The notes beneath the pieces were generated by a model. The model ran no database searches. It was not told the DNA's origin and worked only from the letters and a program-made list of their open reading frames with translations. Below, in pieces: positions 8,323 through 17,499 of a stretch of DNA of 64,000 bases. A program made the position numbers and the translations under genes. The stretch is taken from contig DAJPGB010000001.1 of NCBI GenBank assembly GCA_025992855.1, positions 1,054,001 to 1,118,000 on the forward strand, given 5' to 3'. The DNA is from Coriobacteriaceae bacterium (GTDB lineage: Bacteria > Actinomycetota > Coriobacteriia > Coriobacteriales > Coriobacteriaceae). Position 1 is the first letter of the stretch, and every line of letters begins with the position of its first letter.

Positions 8323-9201
8323 ATGAACAAGCCGAGTGTTCCTGCCGGTGTCGTTGCCGGCGTTGCCCTGGGAGCCGCGGCGCTTGGTGCGGCCGCTGTC
8401 GCTGTTCGTGCTGCCTGTCTGCAGGTTGCGCGAACCCGCAATGGGTTGGCGCGTGTGAAGCGCGTGCACGACGAGGGCGGCGATGAGATTCGCGTGCTCG
8501 TGCAGGGCGGCGTCTACCAAAGCGCAAGCTACGTTGGCGAGCGTTGGGCGGAGCCCGTCTTTGCGTACTATCGTGCGTTTGACGACGTGTTTGAGTCCGA
8601 GGATGCGATGCGTGACGCTTGTGGTCACGGTATCGACCGCATGCTTATGCTGGGCGGTGGCGGGTTTGCTTATCCTAAGTTCGCCCTGATGTCGCACGAG
8701 GGCTTGCGCATGGACGTCATCGAGTATGACGGAGAGATTACGCGCCTGGCGCGCCGTTGGTTTTACCTGGATGAGCTGGAGCGCGCGGCGGGCGATCGCC
8801 TGCGGGTGATAATCGCTGAGGCTCGCTCGTATCTGGGTGTGACGAGCGTGGGCCATCGTCGCTACGACGTGGTCGTGAGCGATTGCTTTGGCGGTGCCGA
8901 GCCCGTGCGCGAGCTGGCGACGGTTGAGGCGTTGCGTTTGGTGCGAGGCAGCCTGAACCCCGGGGGTATCTACGCGGCCAATATCGTGAGCGCAAACGAG
9001 GGGAGCGACGTGACGTTCCTGCGCGACTGCGCTGCCACGGCGCTCGAGGTATTCGCCCACGCCTGGGTGGTCCCATGTGGCGATGCGGAGTTCGGCGGCG
9101 AGGAGAACTACCTGCTCATTGCCAGCGACGGTGACTACGCCTTTGCCGAAGCCGTGCCCTTCGACGCCGACTTCCTCGGCACCGTCCTTCACGACAAGTA
9201 A
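8323..9201 (+). CDS. Spermidine-synthase-like protein with N-terminal membrane segment
   Basis: The 292-residue protein begins with an alanine/valine-rich hydrophobic segment (about 8-30), followed by a Rossmann domain of the spermidine synthase class. Motifs seen are the nucleotide-binding MLMLGGGGFAYPK (about 106-118), an acidic residue closing the next strand (MDVIEYDGEITRLAR), and a YDVVVSDCFGG loop where true synthases have the catalytic DxxDP-type region. That loop is not a good match to an aminopropyltransferase active site, so polyamine synthesis is doubtful. The ATG follows the elp3 stop with no gap, so the two are one transcript. A shared task with Elp3 cannot be shown from the sequence. 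I call it a methyltransferase-fold protein of unknown substrate. Confidence 0.75.
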   Translation: MNKPSVPAGVVAGVALGAAALGAAAVAVRAACLQVARTRNGLARVKRVHDEGGDEIRVLVQGGVYQSASYVGERWAEPVFAYYRAFDDVFESEDAMRDACGHGIDRMLMLGGGGFAYPKFALMSHEGLRMDVIEYDGEITRLARRWFYLDELERAAGDRLRVIIAEARSYLGVTSVGHRRYDVVVSDCFGGAEPVRELATVEALRLVRGSLNPGGIYAANIVSANEGSDVTFLRDCAATALEVFAHAWVVPCGDAEFGGEENYLLIASDGDYAFAEAVPFDADFLGTVLHDK

Positions 9202-9227
9202 GTCTCCCCGTCCCAAAAAGACTGGTC

Positions 9228-11672
9228 TTAGGCGTGGTCGCGCCAGCCGAGAACGCGCTGCTTCATGCCTTCGATGTCGAGCACGCCTTCGGCAAAGCCT
9301 TTGCGCACGAGCTCTTCTGGAACGAATTCGTCGTACCGATCAAAGTAAGGCACCTCGCCGGGATAGACGAGGTCGATGGGGTCGAAGTCTTTCTCGGCTT
9401 CGGCGGCGAGCACTTCAAAGAACGTCTCCTCGTCGGCCTTCATCTTAAACTGCATAAAGTACGGGCGTGACGGGTCGAGTCCGCGAAGGCCCAACTCAGC
9501 GGCGCATTTGATTTTAAGCATGCGCTCGAGTGCTAGGAAGGCGTAGCTGCCTAACCAGGGGAAGAGCACCCAGGTGTCGCCACCCAGGTTGATGAGCGGC
9601 TTAGTTCCCGCGCCCGAAATCTCGGCGGTATGACGAGCTTGTGCCAAGCGAGCCCGTGCGTTACCCATGAGGTACGGATATGTCGCGTGCTCGTTGAGCG
9701 TCTTGCGCATGCGCTCGAGTACGTGTGTATTGATGTCACCGGGGCAGTCGCCAAAGTAGGCTGGCACACGACCCTTGACCTGCGTGGCAAAGACGGTGTG
9801 GCGCTTCCAGTCCACTTCCTCGACAATCCAGCAGTGTCCGGCGATGGCGATGCGCTCACCGGGCGGTGGCGGGTTGACGATCGTGCCCAATTCGGCCGAC
9901 TCGCTACGAACGGTGAACTCCTCGTTTTCCTGGAACACGGCGTAGAACTTAAAGTTGTTGATGATGCGCTCGCCCGCGAGACCCACGATGAGCCCGCCGC
10001 CTTCGGTGACCTGGATATGGTCGATCTTAATGAGGTGACGCAGCAGCACGCGATAGTCATCGGCCGAGATACGATGGAAATAGCTCAGTGTGAGCACGCG
10101 CTGGGCAAGTTCGGCCGGCGTGAGCTCTCCGGTGCTGGCGAGGGTCGACATGGTCTGGTGATAGAGCAGACTGTAGGGGAGTCGATCGAGCTCAGGCGGC
10201 TCGACCCATTTTTCCTCGCGATAGAGTTGTACGAGCGCGATGCCCTGCAGGAGCTTCCAAGGAATGGTTTCGGGCATCATCGTGCGCGGCTCGGGCTCTT
10301 CCTCGCGCATGACAAACCACATCTCGGGCGGAAGGTCGCGGCGTCCCGTGCGGCCCATTCGCTGCAAAAAGGAACTGACGGTAAACGGCGCATCGATCTG
10401 AAACGCACGCTCCAGACGGCCGATATCGATACCGAGCTCCAGCGTAGAGGTGGTGACGGTTGTCTGTGCCTGCTCTTCATCGCGCATGAGTTCTTCGGCC
10501 GTCTCGCGTAGCGATGCCGAAAGATTGCCATGGTGGATGAGAAAACGGTCGGGCTCGTGTCGACTTTCGCAGTGGCTGCGCAGCATGGAGCACACGGCCT
10601 CTGCCTCCTCGCGCGAGTTGGCAAAGACCAGGCACTTACGGCCGCGCGTATGTTCAAAGATATAGCCCATACCGGGGTCGGCGTTGTCGGGCGCCGTGTC
10701 GGTGGGGTTGAGAAGCGCCTGCTCGGTCGCTCGTGGGATGTCGACTTCGCCCTCGGGGGCCGAGGAAGCTTGGCGGTCCTTGGGAGCGGCCTTGCTCCGT
10801 GCCCGCTCACGACGTTGACGGCGCTCCTCTTGTGTGAGCTGTCCGCTGTGACGCATGTCTTGGGCGCCGGCGGGCAGTGCCGCGGATGCCGCCGCCTCGA
10901 TACGCTCGCACGCAAGCACTTCGGCCTCTTGAGGACCCGTGCTCTCGAATCCCCGCTGCTGTGCCTGGGGACCCGAGTTGTAGAAGTGCTCCATGGAGAT
11001 GCGCCACACGCGGCGCGGTTCTTCAAAGCGGGGGATAACACAGTCGCGCCCCGTTCCCTGTGAGAGAAAAGCGCCCGTGCGCTCGGGGTCGCCGATGGTG
11101 GCAGAAAGGCCGATGCGTCGAGGCTGCACGCCGGCCATGCGCGAGAGCCGCTCGATAAGGCAGAGCGTCTGCCCGCCACGGTCGCCGCGCATGAGCGAAT
11201 GGACCTCGTCGATGACCACGTAGCGCAGGTCGCAAAACATGCGCGGAATCGCCATGTGCTTATGGATTAAGAGCGCTTCGAGTGACTCGGGCGTAATCTG
11301 CAAGATGCCGCTCGGTTTTTTGATGAGCTTAGCCTTGTGCGACTGCGAGACATCGCCATGCCAGTGCCAGACAGGGAGGTCGGCTTCTTCGCAGAGGTCG
11401 TTGAGACGGACGAACTGATCATTGATGAGCGCCTTGAGGGGGCCGATGTAGAGGGCGCCCACGCTTGCGGGCGGGTTCTCCCAAAACTCGGTCAGGATGG
11501 GAAAGAAGGCTGCCTCGGTTTTGCCGGAAGCCGTGGATGCCGTCAGGAGCACATTATCTTGCGTGTTAAAGATGGCGTCTGCCGCTGCAACCTGGATAGA
11601 GCGCAGACTCTCCCAATCGTGGGAGTAGATGAAGTCTTGGATAAACGGAGCATATCTGTCAAAGGCGTTCAC
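9228..11672 (-). CDS. Lhr-like DEVH-box helicase of the TerB/BrxD-like module
   Basis: This SF2 helicase has 814 residues. Motifs from the GTG start are TASTASGKT (44-52), DEVH (155-158), GLSAT (188-192), the motif V region TSTLELGIDIGRLERAF and motif VI FLQRMGRTGRR. A charged low-complexity insert (about 250-340) splits the two RecA lobes. The C-terminal half resembles the accessory region of Lhr-type helicases. The GTG at 11670-11672 is preferred because GAGAGGAGG lies immediately before it. An in-frame ATG at 11738 lacks a ribosome site. It is the last of three co-directional genes, 116 bases after the ATPase. Lhr-like BrxHI accompanies BrxD in type 2 BREX, which suggests a DNA-processing role. 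The helicase family is secure; the role is inferred. Confidence 0.88.
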   Translation of the reverse strand: MNAFDRYAPFIQDFIYSHDWESLRSIQVAAADAIFNTQDNVLLTASTASGKTEAAFFPILTEFWENPPASVGALYIGPLKALINDQFVRLNDLCEEADLPVWHWHGDVSQSHKAKLIKKPSGILQITPESLEALLIHKHMAIPRMFCDLRYVVIDEVHSLMRGDRGGQTLCLIERLSRMAGVQPRRIGLSATIGDPERTGAFLSQGTGRDCVIPRFEEPRRVWRISMEHFYNSGPQAQQRGFESTGPQEAEVLACERIEAAASAALPAGAQDMRHSGQLTQEERRQRRERARSKAAPKDRQASSAPEGEVDIPRATEQALLNPTDTAPDNADPGMGYIFEHTRGRKCLVFANSREEAEAVCSMLRSHCESRHEPDRFLIHHGNLSASLRETAEELMRDEEQAQTTVTTSTLELGIDIGRLERAFQIDAPFTVSSFLQRMGRTGRRDLPPEMWFVMREEEPEPRTMMPETIPWKLLQGIALVQLYREEKWVEPPELDRLPYSLLYHQTMSTLASTGELTPAELAQRVLTLSYFHRISADDYRVLLRHLIKIDHIQVTEGGGLIVGLAGERIINNFKFYAVFQENEEFTVRSESAELGTIVNPPPPGERIAIAGHCWIVEEVDWKRHTVFATQVKGRVPAYFGDCPGDINTHVLERMRKTLNEHATYPYLMGNARARLAQARHTAEISGAGTKPLINLGGDTWVLFPWLGSYAFLALERMLKIKCAAELGLRGLDPSRPYFMQFKMKADEETFFEVLAAEAEKDFDPIDLVYPGEVPYFDRYDEFVPEELVRKGFAEGVLDIEGMKQRVLGWRDHA

Positions 11673-11788
11673 GGGGCCTCCTCTCAAAAACGAATCTCTC
11701 AACGCGGCTGGCAACGGCTTGCTGCATTGCTGCTTCAACGTTTGCCCAGATAAAACCTGCCAAAATAAACCTGTCCCGTTTTGGCAGG

Positions 11789-13093
11789 TTAGATGGTGAA
11801 TTCGGCGAAGTTGCGGTCACCGTCTGCAGCGCCGGTGTCGCCTGTTGCGGCTGCCGGCGCCAGCGCGTCGCCGCCGACGCTTTGCAGCAGCTCCGCCACA
11901 TTTGCATCGGGGTTCTGACACAGGATATCGAGCAGCTCGATAAAGTCACGGATGACCTCACGCGGCGTTAAGTGCGTATCGGCTCCCACGCGGCCAAACT
12001 CAATCTTGAGAAAGCCCACCAAGTCGTTCTCGGTAAGCGTGGGTGTCCAGCCAAAGTAGCCGGCATGGATTTGCATGAGTTTTTCGATGAGCACCAGCAG
12101 TTCCTCATAGGTGAGTGGCTGCAGGCGGATGATGGGCGCGAGCATGTCCTTAAGGTCCTCGCGCGCAAAGCGGCCCTGAGCGAGTCGGCTGCGCAGGGCT
12201 TCGTAGGAGAACACGCCGCGGCGGCGGTCTTCGATGGAGGTTGGCGTGCCGCCCATGATTATGCCCAGGTACTGCGCTTTGCCCTGGAGCGTGTCGTTGT
12301 ACATGGTCAAGATCTTCTCGTAGTTGTATTGGCGAGTGATCGCGTTGGGAATCTTGTACAGATTCACGAGCTCGTCGATGAGCACCAGCATGCCCTTGTA
12401 GCCGCTGCAGACCAAAAAGCGCGCAATGAGCTTAACGTAGTCGTACCAGTCGTCATCACTGATGATGGTCGAGGAGCCCAGCTCGGCGCGTGCCTCACTC
12501 TTGGTGCGGTACTCGCCGCGAATCCATTTGGTCACGCGGCTCATGGCTTCTTCGTCGCCCTCGGATACTGCCGCGCGGTAGCGGCGGAGCATGCGGGCGA
12601 AGTCGAAGCCGTGGACCATTTCCTCGAGCGGGGCCAGTTGGGCATTGACGGCAGACTCATCGGCATCGGCACACGAGGCGACCCAGCGATCCAGGATAAG
12701 GTTGAGCGCACCGCCCTCGGGGCGCGTTTTAGTCGATATGTTGCGGATGAGCTCACGGTAGGTGGCAAGGCCCTGTCCCTGGCCGCCCTGCAGGCGGCGC
12801 TCAGGGGATAGGTCGGCATCGGCCACGACGAATCCCTCGCCCATGGCGTGCGTGCGGATGGTCTGGAGCAAAAAGCTCTTGCCGGCTCCGTAGCGACCGA
12901 CCAGAAAGCGGAAGCTTGCGCCGCCGCCGGCGATGAGACTCAGGTCGGTGAGCAGGGCGCGGATCTCGACCTCGCGTCCTACGGTGATATAGGGAAGGCC
13001 GATGCGCGGGACCACGCCGCCCTTGAGCGAGTTGAGAATGACGGCAGCGACGCGCTTGGGCACGCGGGGTGCTGCGGATGCGTTATCACTCAT
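11789..13093 (-). CDS. BrxD-like P-loop ATPase (DUF2791 family)
   Basis: This AAA-type ATPase has 434 residues. It shows the opening block KRVAAVILNSLKGGVVPRIG, a VGR(E/x) box, Walker A GRYGAGKS (66-73) and Walker B MLVLIDE (235-241). The Walker B is followed by a helix typical of ATPases of the DUF2791/BrxD group. The Walker A with a Tyr before GAGKS matches what I recall for BrxD in type 2 BREX. The alanine-rich C-terminal tail has no recognisable domain. Its start overlaps the stop of the TerB gene by eight bases, and the helicase follows 116 bases later. PglX, PglZ and PglW are absent from the window, so it is not a BREX locus. Possible functions are loading the helicase or sensing DNA state. 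Confidence 0.85.
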   Translation of the reverse strand: MSDNASAAPRVPKRVAAVILNSLKGGVVPRIGLPYITVGREVEIRALLTDLSLIAGGGASFRFLVGRYGAGKSFLLQTIRTHAMGEGFVVADADLSPERRLQGGQGQGLATYRELIRNISTKTRPEGGALNLILDRWVASCADADESAVNAQLAPLEEMVHGFDFARMLRRYRAAVSEGDEEAMSRVTKWIRGEYRTKSEARAELGSSTIISDDDWYDYVKLIARFLVCSGYKGMLVLIDELVNLYKIPNAITRQYNYEKILTMYNDTLQGKAQYLGIIMGGTPTSIEDRRRGVFSYEALRSRLAQGRFAREDLKDMLAPIIRLQPLTYEELLVLIEKLMQIHAGYFGWTPTLTENDLVGFLKIEFGRVGADTHLTPREVIRDFIELLDILCQNPDANVAELLQSVGGDALAPAAATGDTGAADGDRNFAEFTI

Positions 13094-14846
13094 GGTCTAG
13101 GTATCCTCTCACGTCTGCTTCGTAGTCCTCGATAATGTGCGGTCCTGCTGCGCCAAATTCAATTACGGTGTCACCCACCAGGTCAAAGAGCGCCTCGTTG
13201 ATGGTATCGACGAGCATGTCCTCACTCTGTCCCGACCTCTCCACCGCCGATGCCGTCTGCGCTGCGTTTTGCTCGAGTAGTGCTCGAAGATAGGCGTCTG
13301 CGGCGGGATCGAGTGCGGTTGCGGTGCCAGCGGGTGCAGTCGATACGACCGCTGGCGTCGGTGCGAGCAGCGGCGCCACGACACCAAACTGTTCGGTGGA
13401 TATGGTCGGCTCGTCGGCCTCGTCCTGCCGAATGGGTGCCGCGACCAGCTCGACAAACGCGTCTGCTGCGGGCTCGGCTTTCGGCTGCTCGGAACCCGCC
13501 GTATCGACCTCTGCGAGCACATCATCCTCGCGCTCCTCATCAATCAAAAGCGCTTCACGCGTTTGCGCGGCGGCGCTCCGAATGTGCCCTAGCTGACTCA
13601 AATCGATATCGATCTTGACGGGCTGGTGCGCGGCGTCCCACGAAAGCCATGCCACGATCTCGTCATCGATGATCTTGGCCAGATATTTGGGGACCTTCTC
13701 CTCCTTCAGGGGATGGGTGGGGTCTAGGGCCAGGCGCAGGCGTTGGTCGCAGGCGCGCATCATCTCACCGAGCTTGCTGCTTTTTTGTCTGCTGCCGTGG
13801 ATGCGCATGCATTCCCAAAAGCCATTTTGGCAGCGGTAGATGTGAATGGGGTCCAGGCGATATTCGCAGTCCTCGTGGCGCTCGGGCGCAAAGAACACGG
13901 CCGAGGCAAACATGGTGTAGGGCATGGCCGTCTCCTCCCCAAACAAGCTCGCTACGATGCCGGTCTTTCGGTGCGTGTCATAGTAGCGCGCCATACGGAC
14001 ATACACGGCGCATGCCACGTGGCGCAGGTCGCGATGGTGGGAACGGTCGAGCCGTGAGTTATTCAGGTTGTACGTGGAGAGGGCGTTTATAGCGGTCATG
14101 AGTCGCTCCTCGCCTGCCTCGTCGGGCGGAAGGGGGAGCGTGGGCTCGGAGGTTTTGCGACGCTTGGGGACTTGGGCCGACGGCGTCGGTGTAGGTGCAA
14201 GGTCTCGAGCCGCGCGGCGCAGCTCGATGAGGGCGTTGTCGAACATGACGGTTTTAGAGTCGCGAAGCAGCTTGGGGTCGAGTCCGTGGAACACGGCGTA
14301 GTCCTGCAGCCACACGCGTGCAAACCGGTCGATGCCGGGCTCGAAGGCGCGGTAGGCATCCCAAAAGGCCTTGATTTTGTTAAAACCATCGAGTGGGTCA
14401 TCTACGCCAATGCCACAGATCAGCTCATAGAGATACAGGAAGGCAAAGGACGTAGACGTTTCCTCGACGGTTCCGCGGCGCACTTGTGCACGCCAGGTAA
14501 AATAGCCACGCAACTGCCGATCGCTCATGGCGTTATAGGTGGGAAAGTACGACTTGAACGTACCGTTGTAGGGGCAGTCGTCCTCAAAGTCGGCCATCAG
14601 CAGGCCTTGGCGGTAGAAAAGCTCGGCTTCCGAAAGCCAGCGACCCGCGCCGCCTTTGGGGTCATCCTGCCAGCGCGATATCTCGCGCATCTTGCGGTAT
14701 TGGTCGGGAAGGAAGTTCTGCATCTGACGACCGGTTTTGAGAATTGGCTCGTCAGCATAGACTTCGTTTGAGAAGCGAGCAGACTGATGGGTCCGGGCCT
14801 CGGCCATAATGCGCTCGATGAGCATCTTGATGTCCTGGTCGGCCAC
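13086..14846 (-). CDS. TerB-N / TerB-C domain protein, first gene of the helicase module
   Basis: The 586-residue protein starts at GTG (14844-14846), five to six bases after AGGAGG. The N-terminal 210 residues match the TerB-N pattern: LRGYFTWRAQVRRG (about 113-126), then a block ending FAFLYLYELICGIG. The middle carries charged linkers and a Pro/Ala/Glu-rich stretch. The last 50 residues fit TerB-C, with DTINEALFDLVGDTVIEF and then IIEDYEADVRGYL. TerB-N/TerB-C proteins were linked by comparative genomics to Ter-type stress systems and to helicase/ATPase partners thought to process DNA. No metal-binding TerB core domain is obvious between them. The gene overlaps the BrxD-like gene, which supports a three-protein complex. 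Confidence 0.8.
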   Translation of the reverse strand: MADQDIKMLIERIMAEARTHQSARFSNEVYADEPILKTGRQMQNFLPDQYRKMREISRWQDDPKGGAGRWLSEAELFYRQGLLMADFEDDCPYNGTFKSYFPTYNAMSDRQLRGYFTWRAQVRRGTVEETSTSFAFLYLYELICGIGVDDPLDGFNKIKAFWDAYRAFEPGIDRFARVWLQDYAVFHGLDPKLLRDSKTVMFDNALIELRRAARDLAPTPTPSAQVPKRRKTSEPTLPLPPDEAGEERLMTAINALSTYNLNNSRLDRSHHRDLRHVACAVYVRMARYYDTHRKTGIVASLFGEETAMPYTMFASAVFFAPERHEDCEYRLDPIHIYRCQNGFWECMRIHGSRQKSSKLGEMMRACDQRLRLALDPTHPLKEEKVPKYLAKIIDDEIVAWLSWDAAHQPVKIDIDLSQLGHIRSAAAQTREALLIDEEREDDVLAEVDTAGSEQPKAEPAADAFVELVAAPIRQDEADEPTISTEQFGVVAPLLAPTPAVVSTAPAGTATALDPAADAYLRALLEQNAAQTASAVERSGQSEDMLVDTINEALFDLVGDTVIEFGAAGPHIIEDYEADVRGYLDHE

Positions 14847-14933
14847 CGCTCCTCCTCTCGAACGCAGCTACGGTGACCTCATATCATAGCACAGCATCAA
14901 ACAGGTGTTCGAGATACCGCTGCGTTGATAGAT

Positions 14934-15650
14934 TTAGAACAGGAGGGCATAGATGACGGCTATGACAACGGAGGGGAGCATATTGGCCGTGCGGAAGGTC
15001 TGAGGACGGATGAGGTTGACTCCGACGCAGAAGATGAGCATAGAGCCCACGAGCGATAGGCTGTCGAGGGCGGCGGCGGTCATGATGGGGGAGAGCGCGC
15101 CGGCAAACAGCGTGATCGTCCCCTGGAACACGGCGACGGGCAGGGCGGAGAAAATGCAGCCGCGGCCAAGCGACGCCGTCATGGTGCAGACGATGATGCA
15201 GTCCAATGCGCCTTTCAGGGCAAGCGTTGACCAGTCACCGAGCAGACCGTCCTGGATCGATCCCACAATGGCCATGGCGCCGATACACACGGTGAGTGAA
15301 GTCGAGACGAAAGCGTTGGTGAACTCGTTATCGCCCTCGCTGCCGGTTTTGCGCTTGAGCCATTCGCCAAGGTTTTCAATGGCGGCCTCCAAGTTGATGG
15401 CCTCGCCGATGAGCGAGCCGAGGGCGAACGAGACAATGAGCATGGTGGTACCGGTGGTCGCCAGCGCCTTTCCATCGATGATGAGCATCTTTTGCATGGT
15501 GCCGCCAAGGCCGATAAACAGGACGCACAGCCCCGATGCTTTCATGAGCGTGTCTTGGATGCGCGGTGTAATGAAGCGGCCGCCCGCTAATCCCAAAAGA
15601 CCGCCCGCAACTAAAAGCACAACGTTGATGATTGTTCCCAAGCCCGGCAT
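14934..15650 (-). CDS. DUF554 family integral membrane protein
   Basis: The 238-residue polytopic membrane protein starts with MPGLGTIINVVLLVAGGLLG, the typical opening of DUF554 (YdfK-like) proteins. Further family features are GLCVLFIGLGGTMQ, ALGSLIGE and a late SVVIAVIYALLF helix. The ATG at 15648-15650 has AGGAGG just upstream; the longer open frame to 15719 lacks a ribosome site and a plausible sequence. About seven membrane helices can be counted. The family occurs widely and its substrate, if any, is not established. It is a single gene between the TerB operon (same strand, 87 bases upstream of that operon's promoter side) and the surface-protein operon. Confidence 0.9.
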   Translation of the reverse strand: MPGLGTIINVVLLVAGGLLGLAGGRFITPRIQDTLMKASGLCVLFIGLGGTMQKMLIIDGKALATTGTTMLIVSFALGSLIGEAINLEAAIENLGEWLKRKTGSEGDNEFTNAFVSTSLTVCIGAMAIVGSIQDGLLGDWSTLALKGALDCIIVCTMTASLGRGCIFSALPVAVFQGTITLFAGALSPIMTAAALDSLSLVGSMLIFCVGVNLIRPQTFRTANMLPSVVIAVIYALLF

Positions 15651-15768
15651 GAGCCCTCCTGTATTGATGCCAACGTGGCAATCGTAGCAGAACGAAATGC
15701 GAGGCACATCGCGACTCATCTAATACGTTATATAAGTGGTGTTAGGAATGATGCGCAGCATTTAAGCC

Positions 15769-17199
15769 TCAGGTGGTTGTCGGGACATAGGGATAGTAGT
15801 CAAAGCGCAGTGTCATAAGCCGCTGTGGGGATTCAATAGCCGCGGCGATGATATTGGCATCGCGGGCACGATCAAACCCTTCGAGTTCGATCTGATACGA
15901 GACGTCTTGCATAATGTCCAGATGTCGCCAGGCTAGGAGTGTGTCACCATCGAATTCCAAGGTCTTGCCTCCGTCTGGAGCAACGGCGTATAGACGCAGC
16001 TTGGCGGTGGTTGCAGGGTCGACAACCGTGACCTTTTTAATTTCGTTTCGAGTATTCTTGGCGCCCAACAAGGTGAGCAGTGTTGGGGCCACGACCTCGC
16101 CCGATGGCAAAAAGACGACTTCGATGGATTCAGGAAATGCGATGATGGCCGACTTGCGGACGGGCTGATTGGCGGCGGCAACTTCGATGTTCGCAGCGTC
16201 GATGACCTCTGTGTGGTCGAGCGCGGCAAGCACGCAGCAGTTACCTTCATCGATCTCTTGAGGATCAGCAAGCCCCAGACTGTCTGCGAGCTCGGGATCG
16301 TTTGGATCGTTAGCGGGCTCATTCGGTGCTTCGAAAGAAGCTGGGACGCTGTTTGTCGGCGACGGCGTGTCGCCCGCACCTGCTTCTTTGTCCGCGTTCT
16401 CTTCTTGTATGGTTGCGTTGATGGGTTCGTCGTTTGAGGGGAGCGTCTTGGCGTCAAGCGCGGAGGGGATAATTCCGATGGCTCCTGATCCGTTCCACTC
16501 CATTTCGAGAAGCGCCGGGTCGGCAAGAATGCGTTGCCTGCTTTGCGCGTGGGCATCGATTTCAATAGGGCCTGCCTCTATCCCTCGTGTAAGGCTGAGT
16601 GATCCGGCTGGCTTCTCGAAATGAGCGTCTGTGTCTTTGGTGCTGACGGCGTAGAACAGCAGGGACGCTTCTCCCGCCGCGATGGCATCGGTGTCGGCTT
16701 TGGTCAACCGCAACGATGCCGTGAATGAGAGGGTGGGCTGCGTGTCGTCTGCATTCGCGGCGGCGCAGCCCAGACATATACCGCCTCCTTTCTCGAAAAA
16801 CGCACCGTCGAAGGCGACCTTCGCTCCGTTCGCCGAGTCATCGATCGAAGCGATGTCGATGTGCAGCTCTAAATTGCATGGATCGCCATCTGCGTCGAGC
16901 ACAACCGAGCGCCACGTGCAGACGGCGTACCCCGCCTGGGAGCCGTTTGCCTTGTTCGAACGATTGATATCCACGACTATCGAACCGTCCGTATTACGAC
17001 GAAGGCATCCCGAGGTTGAGATTGCAGCCTGTGCGATCGAAAAACGCTTGCACGCAATGGCGCTCGACGGATTTGATGCGGAGCTTAGGGCTGCTGGTAA
17101 GGAGTCTGCCATGACGGGAGTCGCCCAAGCGGCGACAGGCGTTCCGGTTGCGAGCGCGCCGCAGAGTGCGACGACGGGCAAAAGGTTCTTCGATGCCAT
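15769..17199 (-). CDS. Exported protein of unknown function, last gene of a surface operon
   Basis: The 476-residue protein has a signal peptide (about residues 1-27, ending AAWATPVMA). An N-terminal beta-rich part contains several cysteines (ACKR, SGCLRR, CTWRS, CNLEL and CLGCAAA), followed by an acidic Pro/Asn-rich linker (about 275-310). A second beta-rich part ends in RFDYYPYVPTTT. I do not recognise a domain. AAGGAG precedes the ATG. No sorting signal, lipobox or C-terminal anchor is visible, so it is either released or held by partners. It lies 18 bases downstream of the LAQTG mini-protein gene and is read the same way, so it is probably part of the same envelope structure. Confidence 0.7.
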   Translation of the reverse strand: MASKNLLPVVALCGALATGTPVAAWATPVMADSLPAALSSASNPSSAIACKRFSIAQAAISTSGCLRRNTDGSIVVDINRSNKANGSQAGYAVCTWRSVVLDADGDPCNLELHIDIASIDDSANGAKVAFDGAFFEKGGGICLGCAAANADDTQPTLSFTASLRLTKADTDAIAAGEASLLFYAVSTKDTDAHFEKPAGSLSLTRGIEAGPIEIDAHAQSRQRILADPALLEMEWNGSGAIGIIPSALDAKTLPSNDEPINATIQEENADKEAGAGDTPSPTNSVPASFEAPNEPANDPNDPELADSLGLADPQEIDEGNCCVLAALDHTEVIDAANIEVAAANQPVRKSAIIAFPESIEVVFLPSGEVVAPTLLTLLGAKNTRNEIKKVTVVDPATTAKLRLYAVAPDGGKTLEFDGDTLLAWRHLDIMQDVSYQIELEGFDRARDANIIAAAIESPQRLMTLRFDYYPYVPTTT

Positions 17200-17217
17200 G
17201 GGGTCTCCTTAGCTAAT

Positions 17218-17499
17218 TTAGTGCGGCCTGTCCGTGTTTTGTTTCTGGCTGCGTTTGATGTGCAGGCCGAGGCTGGCGGTTCCCGCGCCTGCTGCTGTGG
17301 CGCCTGCTGCCAAGAGCCATCGTCCATCGCCTGTCTGCGCCAATGGTTCCTCGCGGTTGCCGCGGTCGAGCCCCGAGAGGTCGACCGTCACTTGCGTGGC
17401 GGCCTGCGCCTGTTCTTGCTGGGCAAAGGCCATGGCTGGGCCAAACGCTAGGATGCTGACGGCGGCGGCCAGGGCGACGGCCTTATGCCGTGTGCGCAC
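17218..17499 (-). CDS. Small sortase-substrate-like protein (LAQTG sorting signal)
   Basis: This is a 93-residue protein if read from the GTG at 17497-17499; an in-frame ATG at 17529 is the alternative. It has a signal peptide (to about residue 27, AMAFA). Only about 30 mature residues (QVTVDLSGLDRGN) come before an LAQTG box, a hydrophobic stretch (LLAAGATAAGAGTASLG) and a basic tail (HIKRSQK). This is the layout of a cell-wall sorting signal with LAQTG in place of LPXTG. Almost nothing would remain outside the anchor, so it could be a wall-linked adaptor or tip peptide. It overlaps the end of the upstream secreted-protein gene. No sortase gene is in the window. Confidence 0.6.
   Translation of the reverse strand: MRTRHKAVALAAAVSILAFGPAMAFAQQEQAQAATQVTVDLSGLDRGNREEPLAQTGDGRWLLAAGATAAGAGTASLGLHIKRSQKQNTDRPH

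Noticed and set aside
7930..9216. A 428-codon minus-strand open frame over elp3 and the spermidine-synthase-like gene
   Set aside because: Same reason; the plus-strand genes are certain.
9228..14846. Calling the helicase/ATPase genes a BREX system
   Set aside because: BREX needs PglX, PglZ and other genes that are absent here; only the BrxD-like ATPase and helicase types are shared.
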